Assembly (NCBI GenBank): GCA_024516155.1
Contig: JAJJXM010000106.1
Coordinates: 40,805-104,804, forward strand
Direction: 5' to 3'
Origin: Pyronema omphalodes
Lineage: Eukaryota; Ascomycota; Pezizomycetes; Pezizales; Pyronemataceae
Length of the DNA: 64,000 nucleotides
The notes below the pieces were generated by a model. It saw only the letters and a list, made by a program, of their open reading frames with translations, had not been told where the DNA came from and did not search any database. Shown here piece after piece: positions 51,361 through 61,199 of this stretch. Made by a program: the position numbers and the translations under genes. The stretch's first letter is position 1. The number at the start of each line of letters is the position of its first letter.

Positions 51361-53351
51361 GTGTCACCTCACACGTCAACGGCGACCCCCCCCCCTGCAT
51401 TCTCAACAACGAGCACCGAAACCCCCGGTTTTCTCATCGGATTCGGATTCGCAGCACTCTATTACGTTATTCTCTGAATTTTCAGGGAATTCTACGTTGT
51501 TTTTGTTGACTTTTGTCGCAAAATCAGAGTTTTCACGAGTTTTGGCTTACCCCACCTCACGAAATGTCGCCAAAACAACGACAGAACAACGCCCGACGAT
51601 CGAAACGGTCCGAAAACGCGTACAATGTTCTAGCCGACCTTCCTCATGATGGATCTACTCCTACTCTGGATGGAAGAGATGGAAAAGTTGATGAAGTTGA
51701 TGGAAACTTCGCTGGAAAGCCCTTCCAGAGCGTGGTCTTGGCACGATCACCAGTTCCTTCGGCTTCAACATTGCAGCAACAGGCGACAACTGAACACAGC
51801 CGGTTTAGTGACTACCGTCGCATAATGGTATCTGCAATTAATGAGGCAGTCGCAGTTGACGACAACTATGCCACCCTAGATCAACTGTTTATAGACAACT
51901 ACGCCGGATTCACTGGAGCCAGCTTCCTGGGGATACAACAGGTCCCCCAGGACACACAGCGACGCTTCAATACCCTCGATGACACCATACGCCACAACAG
52001 CGATGAGATGCGCCACAGATTCGACGTCATGATGACGAAATTCAACGTTCTGCTCGGCGAAAACACGAAGCTGCGCGCAGCATACAACACGACACAGAAA
52101 GAAACAGCAGCTCTCAAGGCTGCTGTGGATGCCCTGACGACGAAAATCGACGAACAGCACCAAGTCATTTCAGCGCCCCCCTCACCGAACCTCACGGCCT
52201 CTTCCTCAGCGATGGAAGAGATGACTATGCAACTGTCCGTCGTCCAACATGACATTCAGGATGTCCTGGACGCTGTTCGCAACCCTCCTGGCAAGAGAAA
52301 GCGAAGGGGTAGCGACCAGAACACCGAACCCACCTCACCGACAAACAGAAGACCGGTGAACCACAAACCGAGAGCGGCATCACCGGTGCGAAGCCTGATG
52401 CACTCGAAACATGTGACTACCGCCGCCCAGGACAAGCTTGATGCCCTCAAGCCTATGTCCCCCCTACCTCTCCTCGCGATCACGTCGACCGAAGCGACAC
52501 CGGAACCTCACCCTGACAGTTCATCTGTTCAGGACACACCTCTACCCGACGCCCCAAGCACTGCCCCTGCTGAGACGAACGGATGGAAGACTGTGGAGGC
52601 GAAGGCTACACAGAGGAAGAAGCAGAAAGCGAAGGAGACGACACCTACGGCAGCGCCACCCAGCAAGACCCCTACAACAAAGAATGGTGGCCGGGGAAAG
52701 AATACCCACCAACCCAGAACGACAACCTCCTCTGCAAAGAAGACTTGGGCAGAAGTCGTCAAGAGCGGAGGCATCAACGTCCAAATTGTGCTTGGGAATG
52801 GCAATCTTGGACTGACAACACCACCGACAAGAAGGGGATGAGGCGAGGGGGAGCAGCGAGAAGGATGAGGAAGAAGGAAGGAGAAGGGGAGAGAGGGGAG
52901 GAGAAGAGGGGCAGGGCGGGCCCGGGTGTCTCAAAGGGCAAAGAGTCAGGAGACACCGGCGGAGGAGGTGAGAGAGGAGAGGAGAGTGGGGGCACGGGTG
53001 GCCCGGCAGATGTTTAACTTTGCTTTGGTTTCGTTTTTGCTTTGTGGAGGAAATAAAGGAGGCAAAATTGTTAAAAATGGGAGGGGAAGGGAGGAGGAAA
53101 GGGAGGAGCCCGGCGAGGCGGCCTCTGTGCAAGCAGGGCACTGGAACAGCAGACGCGCTTGGACAAGAAACCCCCGTAGTAACAGTGGGGACAGACCCCA
53201 CAACCACAACGATCAAGAGGAGGAGACTGGTAGAGGTGGAGACTGGGTTTTTGCTTTTACATTTCTTTCTTCTTCTCTTTTGTATTTATCTGTCCCTTGT
53301 CATAACCTTTGGGTTGCAAACAAGTAATGAGAGAACAAACAAACAAACAAA
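51361..53351 (+). mobile_element. HL5, full-length half-LINE (right arm)
   Basis: This copy is about 1.99 kb with a 5' terminus (CAACGGCGACCCCCCCC), an intact ORF, 3' module, hairpin AACC-TTTG-GGTT (53304-53315) and (AAAC)n tail. After the tail stands cccgttccttcccc (53352-53365), the mirror of the HL4 duplication. The left side lacks this word. Hence its 3' half is the mirror of HL4, while its 5' half (to about 51970) comes from another HL copy. Confidence 0.85.
51564..52841 (+). CDS. HL5 ORF1-like protein, intact
   Basis: This intact 425-residue protein starts at ATG 51564 (acgaaATGTCGCC). Residues about 1-85 are basic then polar. About 85-125 is the variable segment (SDYRRIMVSAINEAVAVDDN). 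About 125-195 is a predicted coiled coil (RRFNTLDDTIRHNSDEMRHR and LKAAVDALTTKIDEQ). Later come KRKRRGSD, a basic, Thr/Pro-rich stretch, GWKTVEAK and TWAEVVKSGG, as in the N-termini of LINE ORF1 proteins. There is no zinc knuckle. The likely role is coating the element RNA in trans or cis. This is inference. Confidence 0.8.
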   Translation: MSPKQRQNNARRSKRSENAYNVLADLPHDGSTPTLDGRDGKVDEVDGNFAGKPFQSVVLARSPVPSASTLQQQATTEHSRFSDYRRIMVSAINEAVAVDDNYATLDQLFIDNYAGFTGASFLGIQQVPQDTQRRFNTLDDTIRHNSDEMRHRFDVMMTKFNVLLGENTKLRAAYNTTQKETAALKAAVDALTTKIDEQHQVISAPPSPNLTASSSAMEEMTMQLSVVQHDIQDVLDAVRNPPGKRKRRGSDQNTEPTSPTNRRPVNHKPRAASPVRSLMHSKHVTTAAQDKLDALKPMSPLPLLAITSTEATPEPHPDSSSVQDTPLPDAPSTAPAETNGWKTVEAKATQRKKQKAKETTPTAAPPSKTPTTKNGGRGKNTHQPRTTTSSAKKTWAEVVKSGGINVQIVLGNGNLGLTTPPTRRG

Positions 53352-54221
53352 CCCGTTCCTTCCCCGAGAGCTCCAAGATAGCAATTGGAACTGCCGTCAA
53401 CGACGCCTTGCGCGCAGCAAATGTTACTGAGAAGGTCTCCATCTCGATGGTAAAGAAGAACGTGAAAGGAAACCTTATTTTGACCCCCCCCCCCCCAAAC
53501 TACACCCGCCGATATTACCCCCCACCTGCCCCTTATACTCAAAGCCGCCCGCACAGTACACCCTACGTTGCTACCCCCCCGCATAAACGAGAAGTGGTAC
53601 AAACTGGCGGTCCACGGCGTACCAATCGAATACTACCCAGACTCCGAAGAAGGCATGCAAAAACTGCAAGTCGAGATCGAGCGAAACCACTCCGTCAGCT
53701 TAACCCAACCACCGCGGTACATATCACACCCCGAGAAACGGGCCGGTAAGTCGGCGTCGAGCGTCATGATCGCCCTCAACTCTCTCAACGACTACAACAC
53801 ATTGAAACGCACGAAGGTCGTCGTCCTGTTCGAACCACGAAAAGTCACCGAGTTCTTCTCCGCCAGGCCCATCGACCAATGTCGTAGGTGCCAGAAGTTT
53901 GGCCACCACCACGCAACGTGCGCCGCCGACAACGGACCTACCTGCGCCATATGCGCCGCCGTACACCCAACGGAATACCACTTCTGTGGAGAATGCCCCA
54001 AACAGAAGGGCAGGAAGTGCATTCACACCGTTTACAGATGCTCAAACTGTGTAGCCGCTGGACATGCTGACACCCAACACGCAGCATACAGCACTAAATG
54101 CCCAGTGAAAATAGGAATTGTGAGAGAGGCATGGCTCAAAACCCGCCCAGACACCACCTACGACAACATCCCCGCCGAAACCGACCCCATTACCGATACC
54201 ACCATGACCGCCGATGAATAG
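53352..54221 (+). pseudogene. LINE-A ORF1 (A6), C-terminal part
   Basis: The mirror of 47276-48148. It has IAIGTAVNDALRAANVTEKV, then a frame change after the C-run at 53487-53496, and from 53568 the open block RINEKWYKLAVHGVPIEYYP with all zinc knuckles to the stop at 54221. The N-terminal part of ORF1 is absent. Confidence 0.85.
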
Positions 54222-56080
54222 ACAACATTCATCAGCGGCGACCCTCCGCATCGTGTCCCACAACACGAATCGAAGCACCACCGCCCTCACGACGCTGCTA
54301 AATACAGCAAGCGCTACCACCGACATCATTCTTGTCCAAGAGGTAAACGTCAAGGACCCCAAATTTGCTATAACCCACCCCAACTTCATTCTTTTGCTTC
54401 CCCCCCGCGGTTATCACAAGGTCAACCGGACCGCCGCCTACGTCTCTCGTTTGAACCCCCACATCACTGTCACACCTCGACCAGATGTCACCGCAGACCC
54501 AGACCTACAAGTCCTCGAGGTCCGCACACCCCTAATACCCCCCTTCTTTTTACTTAACATCTTTAATGAACGTGACCCACTCTCTAAACCATACACCCCA
54601 CCCCGAGCCCTCACCCCCCTCGTCCTCCCTCGCCGATGTGTCATCACGGGAGACCTCAACGCACACCACCCGTTGTGGGATTCCAACACTCGCAGGAGAG
54701 CCCGAGCTGAAGAGATCGTGGAGTTGATCGAAACCCACCACTGGAATCTGGCGAACGTCCCCGACGTCCCGACCCACCAGTACAAGGACGGCTCTGGCTC
54801 GTCGGTTCTGGACCTGACCCTGACATCCCCCGCGATGACAAGGGAACTCACAAACTGGGCAGTCGACGACGACCTAGCCACAGGTTCAGACCACGAGGTC
54901 ATCCGCTTTCAACTAACGTCCCTCCACCCAGACCATGATACCGCCACCCCTACCGCCCCACGACTTAACTGGCAGAAAACGGATTGGGAGACCTTTACCA
55001 GGGAACTACAAACCCTCGCTGAGGCCAGTCACCCATACTGGACACACCTCCGCGCAAACCCGTCCGCAAGTAACCTGGACGAATGGGCCGCTCTCATTCG
55101 TGACTCCATCCAGGCAGCTGCCCAAAAAGCGACACCGACCCTCTCCCCGACTCCTCGCTCGAAGAGGTGGTGGACGGAGGAACTAAACACGACTCGACGA
55201 AAGATGCAGAGTGCGTGAAAGAGATGGAAAACTACTCGCCTCCCAGCCCATCATGCGGAATACCAACGCCTCCGGAACACCCACTACCGCAGAGTACGAC
55301 ACGCGAAGGACTCCCTATGGAAAGAATACCTGGCAGCCGCAGAAGGTCCCGATGTCTGGGCCGCTTTCAGATATACAAACCCCCGGCGCGCCCAACTGAC
55401 CCCCCCAATAAAGACCCAGGTAGGTGGGATTGATAAGGTACATGTTGATTTCGAAGGCAAAGTAGACGCCTTTCAGGCTCTCTTCCCACCCCCCCGCGCT
55501 GCCCCTCAGACCCAAACCCCCCCCACACACCCCATTATCCCCTGGCACACATTCACCCCCGAAGAAGTACGCCACGCAATCTACTACTCCTCCCCCAAGA
55601 AAGCCCCCGGTCCAGACATGATAACGTTCGCATGCCTAAGGAGAGCCTATGACGCAATCCCCAAGGTGTTCGATGCGCTGTACGCAAGGCTAGGTGACAA
55701 AGGATACACCCGAGGTGCTGGCGTGAAGCAACGACGGTGGTTATCCCGAAACCGAACAAACCTGACTACAGCGCAGTTAAGGCCTATCGTCCCATCGCGT
55801 TGCTGAACTGCATGGGAAAAATTCTAGAAAAACTTATGGCGACTCGGGTCAGCCTCATGGCGGAGTCACACGACATACTGCATGCAGACCAGATGGGCGG
55901 GCGCCCTAAACGCTCGGCTATCGACGCTGCAATGGCCCTAACGCACGAGGTCGAAGCGAATGCGGGGCGCCGCATGGTAACCTCCGCAGTATTTTTCGAT
56001 GTGCGAAGAGCCTTCGACAATATCTCCTCCGCGGGCCTCCTCACGACAATGCGCGCACTGGGATGCCCGACCGCAGTTGT
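54214..56080 (+). pseudogene. LINE-A ORF2 (A6), endonuclease and partial RT
   Basis: The mirror of 45417-47283. The endonuclease is open from 54214 to the TGA at 55216-55218. The hinge and RT N-terminus follow in other frames (APGPDMITFACLRRAYDAIP, then PIALLNCMGKILEKLMATRV, DVRRAFDNISS). It ends at the HL6 junction (56080/56081). Confidence 0.85.
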
Positions 56081-57298
56081 GACGTTGATGCCTCCGCTCT
56101 TGACGACTTCTGCCCAAGTCTTCTTTGCAGAGGAGGTTGTCGTTCTGGGTTGGTGGGTATTCTTTCCCCGGCCACCATTCTTTGTTGTAGGGGTCTTGCT
56201 GGGTGGCGCTGCCGTAGGTGTCGTCTCCTTCGCTTTCTGCTTCTTCCTCTGTGTAGCCTTCGCCTCCACAGTCTTCCATCCGTTCATCTCAGCAGGGGCA
56301 GTGCTTGGGGCGTCGGGTAGAGGTGTGTCCTGAACAGATGAACTGTCAGGGTGAGGTTCCGGTGTCGCTTCGGTCGACGTGATCGCGAGGAGAGGTAGGG
56401 GGGACATAGGCTTGAGGGCATCAAGCTTGTCCTGGGCGGCGGTAGTCGCATGTTTCGAGTGCATCAGGCTTCGCACCGGTGATGCCGCTCTCGGTTTGTG
56501 GTTCACCGGTCTTCTGTTTGTCGGTGAGGTGGGTTCGGTGTTCTGGTCGCTACCCCTTCGCTTTCTCTTGCCAGGAGGGTTGCGAACAGCGTCCAGGACA
56601 TCCTGAATGTCATGTTGGACGACGGACAGTTGCATAGTCATCTCTTCCATCGCTGAGGAAGAGGCCGTGAGGTTCGGTGAGGGGGGCGCCGAAATGACTT
56701 GGTGCTGTTCGTCGATTTTCGTCGTCAGGGCGTCCACAGCAGCCTTGAGAGCTGCTGTTTCTTTCTGTGTAGAGTTGTATGCTGCGCGCAGCTTCGTGTT
56801 TTCGCCGAGCAGAACGTTGAATTTCGTCATCATGACGTCGAATCTGTGGTGCATCTCATCGCTGTTGTTGCGTATGGTGTCATCGAGCGTATTGAAGCGA
56901 CGCTGTGTGTCTCGGTGGATCTGTTGTATCCCCAGGAAGCTTGCTCCTGTGAAAAGCGGTTCATGTTCACAGAACAGGGCGCTCAAGCTGCTATCGCTGT
57001 CGTCTTTTTCGATAGCGTCTCGCATAGCAAGAACCAGATCGCGGCGAAATTCTCTGAATCGGTTGTGCTCAGGTGTCGCTTGCTGCTGGTGTGTTGAAGC
57101 CGAAGGAACTGGTGATCCTGCCAAGACCACGCTCTGGAAGGGCTTTCCAGCGAGGTTTCCATCAACTTCATCAACTTTTCCATCTCTTTCATCAAATGTA
57201 GGATTAGATCCATCATGAGTAAGGTCGGCCAGAACATTGTACGCGTTTTGGGACCGTTTCGATCGTCGGGCGTTGTTCTGTCGTTGTTTTGGCGACAT
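55784..57298 (-). CDS. HL6 ORF1-like protein fused to antisense LINE-A sequence
   Basis: This open frame of 504 residues is the mirror of the HL3 fusion, starting MSPKQRQNNARRSKRSQNAY. The HL part ends at GGINV (56081); the rest is LINE-A antisense (TTAVGHPSARIVVRRPAEEI onwards). It differs from HL3 at only a few residues (for example LVLAMRD for LVIAMRD, DEMHHRF for DEMRHRF). Confidence 0.75.
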   Translation of the reverse strand: MSPKQRQNNARRSKRSQNAYNVLADLTHDGSNPTFDERDGKVDEVDGNLAGKPFQSVVLAGSPVPSASTHQQQATPEHNRFREFRRDLVLAMRDAIEKDDSDSSLSALFCEHEPLFTGASFLGIQQIHRDTQRRFNTLDDTIRNNSDEMHHRFDVMMTKFNVLLGENTKLRAAYNSTQKETAALKAAVDALTTKIDEQHQVISAPPSPNLTASSSAMEEMTMQLSVVQHDIQDVLDAVRNPPGKRKRRGSDQNTEPTSPTNRRPVNHKPRAASPVRSLMHSKHATTAAQDKLDALKPMSPLPLLAITSTEATPEPHPDSSSVQDTPLPDAPSTAPAEMNGWKTVEAKATQRKKQKAKETTPTAAPPSKTPTTKNGGRGKNTHQPRTTTSSAKKTWAEVVKSGGINVTTAVGHPSARIVVRRPAEEILSKALRTSKNTAEVTMRRPAFASTSCVRAIAASIAERLGRPPIWSACSMSCDSAMRLTRVAISFSRIFPMQFSNAMGR

Positions 57299-57395
57299 TT
57301 CGTGAGGTGGGGTAAGCCAAAACTCGTGAAAACTCTGATTTTGCGACAAAAGTCAACAAAAACAACGTAGAATTCCCTGAAAATTCAGAGAATAA
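56081..57395 (-). mobile_element. HL6, half-LINE, truncated at both ends (right arm)
   Basis: The mirror of HL3. The 3' end is lost at the LINE-A junction and the 5' UTR is cut at 57395, where it joins the end of LINE-B B2. There is no tail or target duplication, so this is a product of the inversion and not of an insertion. Confidence 0.83.
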
Positions 57396-59200
57396 CTCTG
57401 AGGGGTGTGCAGCGGGCAGCTACAATGTCGCGATGGGTAGGAGTCTGTCGGCAAGTGTGCCAGGCAGTCTAGAAAGTATCCGTGTCCTGTACGAAGGCCA
57501 AGGATCGCGGTAGAGAGCCACCGGGGGTTGTCGACGTAGATGGGATCCATGCGTCTCCGATGCGGGGCAGAGTATGTGTGTGGTCGATCGGAGGAGGAGT
57601 ACCAGTGCGTCCACTCGGCAGCGGTCTTTTCGCGTGCTTTCTTGCGCAACCGGGTGAGCGTAATGGGTAGATTCGCACGGGGGAGGGATTCGGTGGCTTG
57701 TTTAGCCAGGCGGTCTGCGGCATCGCTGCCAGGTATGTCGGAGTGACCGGGGATCCAGTGGAGGGTGACTGTGACGTCGTGTTGTAGTAGGGCTTCGGCT
57801 GTCTCGTGTATAGTGTGGGCTGTTTCCTGGCCGGGGCCGCGTCGGAGGTGTGAGGCACGTTGGATCGCTGCTTTGCTGTCACTAAAGATGTGTAGTCGAC
57901 GGTTGTGGAGGTTGAGGCGAGCGATGTACTTCAAGCACGTTAAGAGGCATTCATGAATTGCGCGCACCTCTGCATCGAACACTTCAGCTGTGTCTCCCAT
58001 AGGTACGATGGCGTTGATGGTGGTGGGTAGTCCGGAGGTGATGGTGTATCCGGCGCCGGTGCCAGACGCGGTCTGCGACCCGTCCGTGTAGGCGACGATG
58101 GCATTGCGGCGTCGTCTGAGGTTGTCGAGGAGTAGGAGGTGGTCGTGTGCTGTCTCGGGTTTCGGGGTTGTGGGGATGTCGACGGTTAAGAGGTTTTCGT
58201 CGGCGTCGAGCGGAACGGGGAGGGAGGTGTCTTCGACCGGTGCGTTGAGAGGGAGCCAAGGCGAGAGAGAGTGTAGAGCGCTGAGGAGGCGCGTGGGTTG
58301 TCGTGTGGTGTTGTGCCACGGGTGGTCGTACTCGTTTGCGATCTCAATAGCGGCGGATTGTAGGCTCGGTATGGGGAAGGATGTGGGGCACCGGCGTGCG
58401 ATCGGATGTGTCGGAGGGAGAGTGAGGACGCGAAGTGCGTATTGGCGTTGCTTGTGGTCCAGGCGTATCGGTATCGGAGGTAGCGCAGTCCCGTTATGGA
58501 GCGCCAGTGTGGGAGTCGAGTTGAAGGCGTTGAGTATGCGGCGTAGGGCTGAATTTTGTTGGGTTTGTAGTTTCGAGGCAAGGTCTCTCTGTCGTGTCCA
58601 CCATATCTCCGCGCCAAAGTCCGCACGGGTTTGGACGCATGCCTGGAAAATTAGTCGGGTCGTAAGGGGAGACAGACCAGTTTCATATCGTGCTAATCGG
58701 CAGAGCGCGTTGAGCGTTCTTTGTGCGGCGGCTGTTTTTCTATGTACATGTGCTTTAAAGTTAAGGCGTCTGTCTAGGTACATACCAATCCACCGTACTA
58801 CATCTTTTTCTCCTCCCTGCGTCCCAGGGCTCACTATCGTACCGTTTGGTAGTTTCACTCTTTCGTTGTCTGTGATTGTATCTGACCTCGCCCAGTGGAA
58901 GTGGAGGAGTTCCGTCTTTGAGTCGTCAAAGGCCACAGCGTTGGAAGCTGCCCAAGTGAACGCTGTTTTGGTGACTTTTTCCAGGAGGCGTGCGTTTTCT
59001 TTCCGGGTTCGACTCTGTACGACGATTGCGACGTCATCCATGTAACTGGGGGTCCACGCGAATGGGTGTTCCTGCATTAGTGCGTCGAAGAGCGGTCTTA
59101 AGTACAGGAGGAACAGGATCGGTGATGCTGGGGAACCCTGGGGGATTCCTGTTTTAATTGGGCGTTGGCGATCTGTTTGTCCGTCGAAGGATAGAGCGGT
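57396..59200 (-). pseudogene. LINE-B ORF2 (B2): end of RT and RNase H
   Basis: This is open from the HL7 border. The RT active site is YMDDVAIV (intact). The thumb region is FQACVQTRADFGAEIWWTRQ. The RNase H shows IVAYTDGSQTASGTGAGYTI, FDAEVRAIHECLLTCL, HIFSDSKAAIQRAS and HWIPGHSDIPGSDAADRLAK, so the catalytic D, E, D and D are present. It ends in GLRTGHGYFLDCLAHLP and a zinc-like CSCPLHTPQS cut by the HL6 border. This is the only LINE-B RNase H in the window. Confidence 0.9.
59186..59200. repeat. Target-site duplication of HL7, left copy (15 bp)
   Basis: The 15 bases gaaggatagagcggt precede the tail and recur at 61185-61199. The uninterrupted site is seen once in LINE-B B1 (about 2696-2710). 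Confidence 0.95.
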
Positions 59201-61184
59201 TATTTATTTATTTATTTATTAACTCATACACGCATCCAACCGTAAGGTTATGGCGGAATCTACAGTAAATACAAAATTAAGAAACCCGGGTGTTAGGCCA
59301 AGCTCTCACTGGGTATGCCCCAGAGCTTGTCGTTAGGGTGTGGGGTTGTAGACCCCCAAATCTCGTTGTGCCTTTGTTCGTCAAGCGTCGTCTGTTCCAG
59401 GAGCCCTGTACGCTCGGAGGCCACCTCGCCGGGTCGTTCCCCCATTTCCTCCACCCTTCCCCTCCCATTTTTAACCATTCTTCCGCCTTTATTTCCCCCA
59501 CAAAGCAAAAACAAAACCAAAGCAAAGTTAAACAGCCGCCGGGCCACCTACGCCCCTACTCTCCTCCCCTCTCTCAACTCCTCCGCCGGTGTCTCCTGAC
59601 TCTTTGCCCTTCGGGACACCCGGGCCCGCCCTGCCCCTCTTCTCCTCCCCTCTCTCCCCTTCTCCCTCCTTCTTCCTCAGCCTTCTCGCTGCCCCGCCTC
59701 GCCTCTCTCCCCTTCTTGTCGGTGGTGTTGTAAGTCCAAGATTGCCATTCCCAAGCACAATCTGGACGTTGATGCCTCCGCTCTTGACGACTTCTGCCCA
59801 AGTCTTCTTTGCGGAGGGGGTTGTCTGTCTGGGTTGGTGGGTATTCTTTCCCCTTCCACCATTCTTCGTTGTAGGGGTCTTGCTGGGTGTCGCTGCCGTA
59901 GGTCTCGTCTCCTGCGCTTTCATCTTCTTCTTCTGCGTAGCCTTCGCCTCCACAGTCTTCCATCCGTTCGTCTCAGCAGGGGCAGTGCTTGGGGCGTCGG
60001 GTAGAGGTGTGTCCTGAGCAGATGAACTGTCAGGGTGAGGTTCCGGTGTCGCATCGGTTGACGTGATCGCGAGGAGAGGTAGGGGGGACATAGGCTTGAG
60101 GGCATCAAGCTTGTCCTGGGCGGCGGTAGTCGCATGTTTCGAGTGCATCAGGCTTCGCACCGGTGATGCAGCTCTCGGTTCGTGGTTGACCGGTGCTCTG
60201 GTCGTTGGTGAGGTGGGTTCGGTGTTCTGGTCGCTTCCCCTTCGCTTTCTCTTGCCAGGAGGGTTGCGGAAAGCGTCCAGGACATCCTGAATGTCATGTT
60301 GGACGACGGACAGTTGCATAGTCATCTCTTCCATCGCTGAGGAAGAGGCCGTGAGGTTCGGTGAGGGGGGCGCCGAAATGACTTGTTGCTGTTCGTCGAT
60401 TTTCTTCGTCAGGGCGTCCACAGCAGCCTTGAGAGCTGCTGTTTCTGCCTGTGTAGAGTCGTATGCTTTGCGCAGCGTCGCGTTTTCGAAGAGCAGATCG
60501 TTGAATTTCTTCATCATGACGTCGAATCTGCCGTGTATCACATCGTTGTTGTTGCGTATGGATTCCTCGAGTGTATTGAAGCGTCGCTGTGTGTCCCGGT
60601 GGATCTGTTGTATCCCCAGGAAGCTGGCTCCATTGAGTTCGGCGTAGTTGTCATGGAACAGCTGATCCAGGGTGGCATAGGTGTCATCAGCTGCAACTGC
60701 CTCATTGGTCGCGGATACACACAAGCGGCGGTAGGTACTGAACCGGCTGTGTTCAGTTGTCGCTTGTAGCTGGTGTGTTGAAGCCGAAGGAACTGGTGAT
60801 CCTGCCAAGACCACGCTCTGGAAGGGTTTTCCAGCGAAGTTTCCATCAACTTCATCAAGTATTCCATCTCCTCCATCAAAAAGAGGGTTGGGTCCATCAT
60901 GAGGAGGGTCGGCTAGAACATTGTACGCGTTTTCGGACCGTTTCGATCGTCGGGCGTTGTTCTGTCGTTGTTTTGGCGACATTTCGTGAGGTGGGGTAAG
61001 CCAAAACTCGTGAAAACTCTGATTTTGCGACAAAAGTCAACAAAAACAACGTAGAATTCCCTGAAAATTCAGAGAATAACGTAACAGAGTGCTGCGAATC
61101 CGAATCCGATGAGAAAACCGGGGGTTTCGGTGCTCGTTGTTGAGAATGCAGGGGGGGGGGGTCGCCGTTGCCGTGTGGTGTGTT
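59201..61184 (-). mobile_element. HL7, full-length half-LINE with target duplication
   Basis: This 1,984-bp element is the best-defined HL copy. The 5' terminus after the duplication is AACACACCACACGGCAACGG. An intact ORF of 484 codons follows, then the 3' module, the hairpin AACC-TTAC-GGTT (59238-59249) and an (AAAT)n tail at the left end. The empty site in B1 proves the exact borders. Confidence 0.94.
59528..60982 (-). CDS. HL7 ORF1-like protein, intact
   Basis: This 484-residue protein starts at the ATG 60982 (MSPKQRQNNARRSKRSENAY). It has the variable segment STYRRLCVSATNEAVAADDT, GASFLGIQQIHRDTQRRFNT, a coiled coil, KRKRRGSD, TWAEVVKSGGINVQIVLGNG. It ends in a longer charged tail (ARRLRKKEGEGERGEEKRGR) that reads into the 3' module; HL5 stops earlier after PPTRRG. 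The frame is intact although the element cannot move on its own, which fits recent mobilisation or selection on the protein. Confidence 0.82.
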   Translation of the reverse strand: MSPKQRQNNARRSKRSENAYNVLADPPHDGPNPLFDGGDGILDEVDGNFAGKPFQSVVLAGSPVPSASTHQLQATTEHSRFSTYRRLCVSATNEAVAADDTYATLDQLFHDNYAELNGASFLGIQQIHRDTQRRFNTLEESIRNNNDVIHGRFDVMMKKFNDLLFENATLRKAYDSTQAETAALKAAVDALTKKIDEQQQVISAPPSPNLTASSSAMEEMTMQLSVVQHDIQDVLDAFRNPPGKRKRRGSDQNTEPTSPTTRAPVNHEPRAASPVRSLMHSKHATTAAQDKLDALKPMSPLPLLAITSTDATPEPHPDSSSAQDTPLPDAPSTAPAETNGWKTVEAKATQKKKMKAQETRPTAATPSKTPTTKNGGRGKNTHQPRQTTPSAKKTWAEVVKSGGINVQIVLGNGNLGLTTPPTRRGERRGGAARRLRKKEGEGERGEEKRGRAGPGVPKGKESGDTGGGVERGEESRGVGGPAAV

Positions 61185-61199
61185 GAAGGATAGAGCGGT

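Larger units (their letters stand above)
51970..57395. repeat. Right arm of the ~5.4-kb inverted repeat
   Basis: This is the mirror of 44102-49520. The outer border at 57395 is abrupt: HL sequence stops at gagaataac and LINE-B RNase H begins. The inner border lies in the HL ORF near 51970, where HL5 switches to a different HL version. Confidence 0.9.

Noticed and set aside
51513..51563. N-terminal extension MSQNQSF of HL proteins
   Set aside because: It would need TTG as start. The ATG 17 codons later (MSPKQRQ) is in good context and present in all full-length copies.
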